The position numbers and the translations under genes were made by a program. This document shows positions 63,660-64,000 of a DNA stretch of 64,000 bases, one piece after another. The stretch is from Subtercola boreus. GTDB lineage: Bacteria; Actinomycetota; Actinomycetes; Actinomycetales; Microbacteriaceae. Below the pieces are notes generated by a model, which was not told the DNA's origin, made no database searches, and saw nothing but the letters and a program-made list of their open reading frames with translations. The stretch covers positions 124,001 through 188,000 of the forward strand of contig NZ_NBXD01000014.1 in assembly GCF_003399645.1 (NCBI RefSeq), given 5' to 3'. Positions within the stretch are counted from its first letter, which is position 1, and the number at the start of each line of letters is the position of its first letter.

Positions 63660-64000
63660 ACGTCCTCGTTCCCCTGCTCGTGGTGCTGCCCCTGGTGGGC
63701 GCCGCGATCACCCTCATCCTCGGCCGGAACCCCCGCCTGCAGGTGACCATCAGCATCAGCACGCTCAGTGTCGTGACCGGCATCGCGGGCATCCTGCTCT
63801 TCGTCGTCGACACCACGGGCGAGACGGCCGTCGTGAAGGTCGGCGGCTGGGAGCCGCCTTTCGGAATCGTTCTCGTCGTCGACCGGCTCTCGGCGATGAT
63901 GGTGGTCGTCTCGGCCCTGATCTTGCTCGGCGTGCTGGTCTTCGCCATCGGGCAGGGCATCGCCGACGGCGACCGCGACACCCCGGTGTCGATCTTCCAC
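63656..64000 (+). CDS. mrpD: Mrp antiporter subunit D (NuoN/NuoM-like), cut by window edge
   Basis: Only the first 115 residues are visible. They contain three hydrophobic segments beginning MNVLVPLLVVLPLVGAAITL, and VGGWEPPFGIVLVVDRLSAMM, which is the typical MrpD/NuoM N-terminal motif. The start overlaps the mrpC stop (ATGA). The remainder of this subunit and the other mrp genes (E, F, G) presumably follow outside the window. Confidence 0.93.
   Translation, partial: MNVLVPLLVVLPLVGAAITLILGRNPRLQVTISISTLSVVTGIAGILLFVVDTTGETAVVKVGGWEPPFGIVLVVDRLSAMMVVVSALILLGVLVFAIGQGIADGDRDTPVSIFH

Overview
The window is about 64 kb of high-GC DNA packed with genes in long operons, and it reads as a chromosome segment of an actinobacterium. 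The division and cell-wall (dcw) cluster ends in sepF, yggT and a Wag31-type divIVA. A PknL-like PASTA kinase faces an Rv2175c-like gene next to a polyprenyl synthase. The respiratory genes are the actinobacterial set qcrCAB, ctaCDEF and the adjacent trpD. DUF3040 and DUF3043 genes are also present. The order largely matches the corresponding Mycobacterium tuberculosis regions as I remember them, but the mycobacterial mannosyltransferase next to idsA2 is missing. Overall gene content fits Microbacteriaceae; this family call is an inference. I saw no rRNA, tRNA, insertion sequence, prophage or CRISPR array.

Positions 1-4,550 hold the kinase (cut by the left edge), its divergent wHTH partner, a polyprenyl diphosphate synthase and a DUF3040 protein closed by a strong terminator. 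Positions 4,600-24,990 hold the dcw cluster: mraZ-rsmH-ftsL-ftsI-murE-murF-mraY-murD-ftsW-murG-murC-ftsQ-ftsZ-ylmE-sepF-yggT-divIVA-lspA-rluD. Many neighbours overlap by 4 nt. A triple GTGGAG repeat at exact 10-bp spacing before mraZ looks like the MraZ operator. Positions 25,000-34,560 hold dnaE, hisD, nrdR, pyrD, a DUF3043 membrane protein and an M20 peptidase, with two repeat-rich gaps.

Positions 34,670-45,990 are respiratory: erpA, ctaC-ctaD-ctaF on the plus strand, then ctaE-qcrC-qcrA-qcrB on the minus strand, and trpD divergent from ctaE. A large secreted protein of unknown function sits between the two oxidase blocks. The same 17-bp palindrome type occurs at both respiratory loci. Positions 46,110-49,140 hold dhaK-dhaL-dhaM (PTS-dependent dihydroxyacetone kinase, with DhaM fused to HPr) and a convergent dps.

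Positions 49,300-54,650 are a minus-strand cluster: a divergent acyl-CoA dehydrogenase, a PIG-L deacetylase/SAM methyltransferase fusion, a family 2 glycosyltransferase and probably a GH15 glucoamylase/trehalase-like enzyme. The first three overlap by 4 nt. A perfect 22-bp palindrome lies over the predicted promoter. This is the best candidate for an undescribed biosynthetic system. Glycogen-debranching glgX diverges from it. Positions 56,970-64,000 hold a cardiolipin-synthase-like PLD enzyme, a YchJ-like protein, an ACR3/bile-acid-symporter-like transporter whose start lies in a 48-bp tandem duplication, and the start of an Mrp Na+/H+ antiporter operon (mrpA-mrpC-mrpD, the last cut by the right edge).

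A recurring design is a TANNNT box placed 6-9 nt before the start codon with no usable ribosome binding site. I read this as frequent leaderless transcription.
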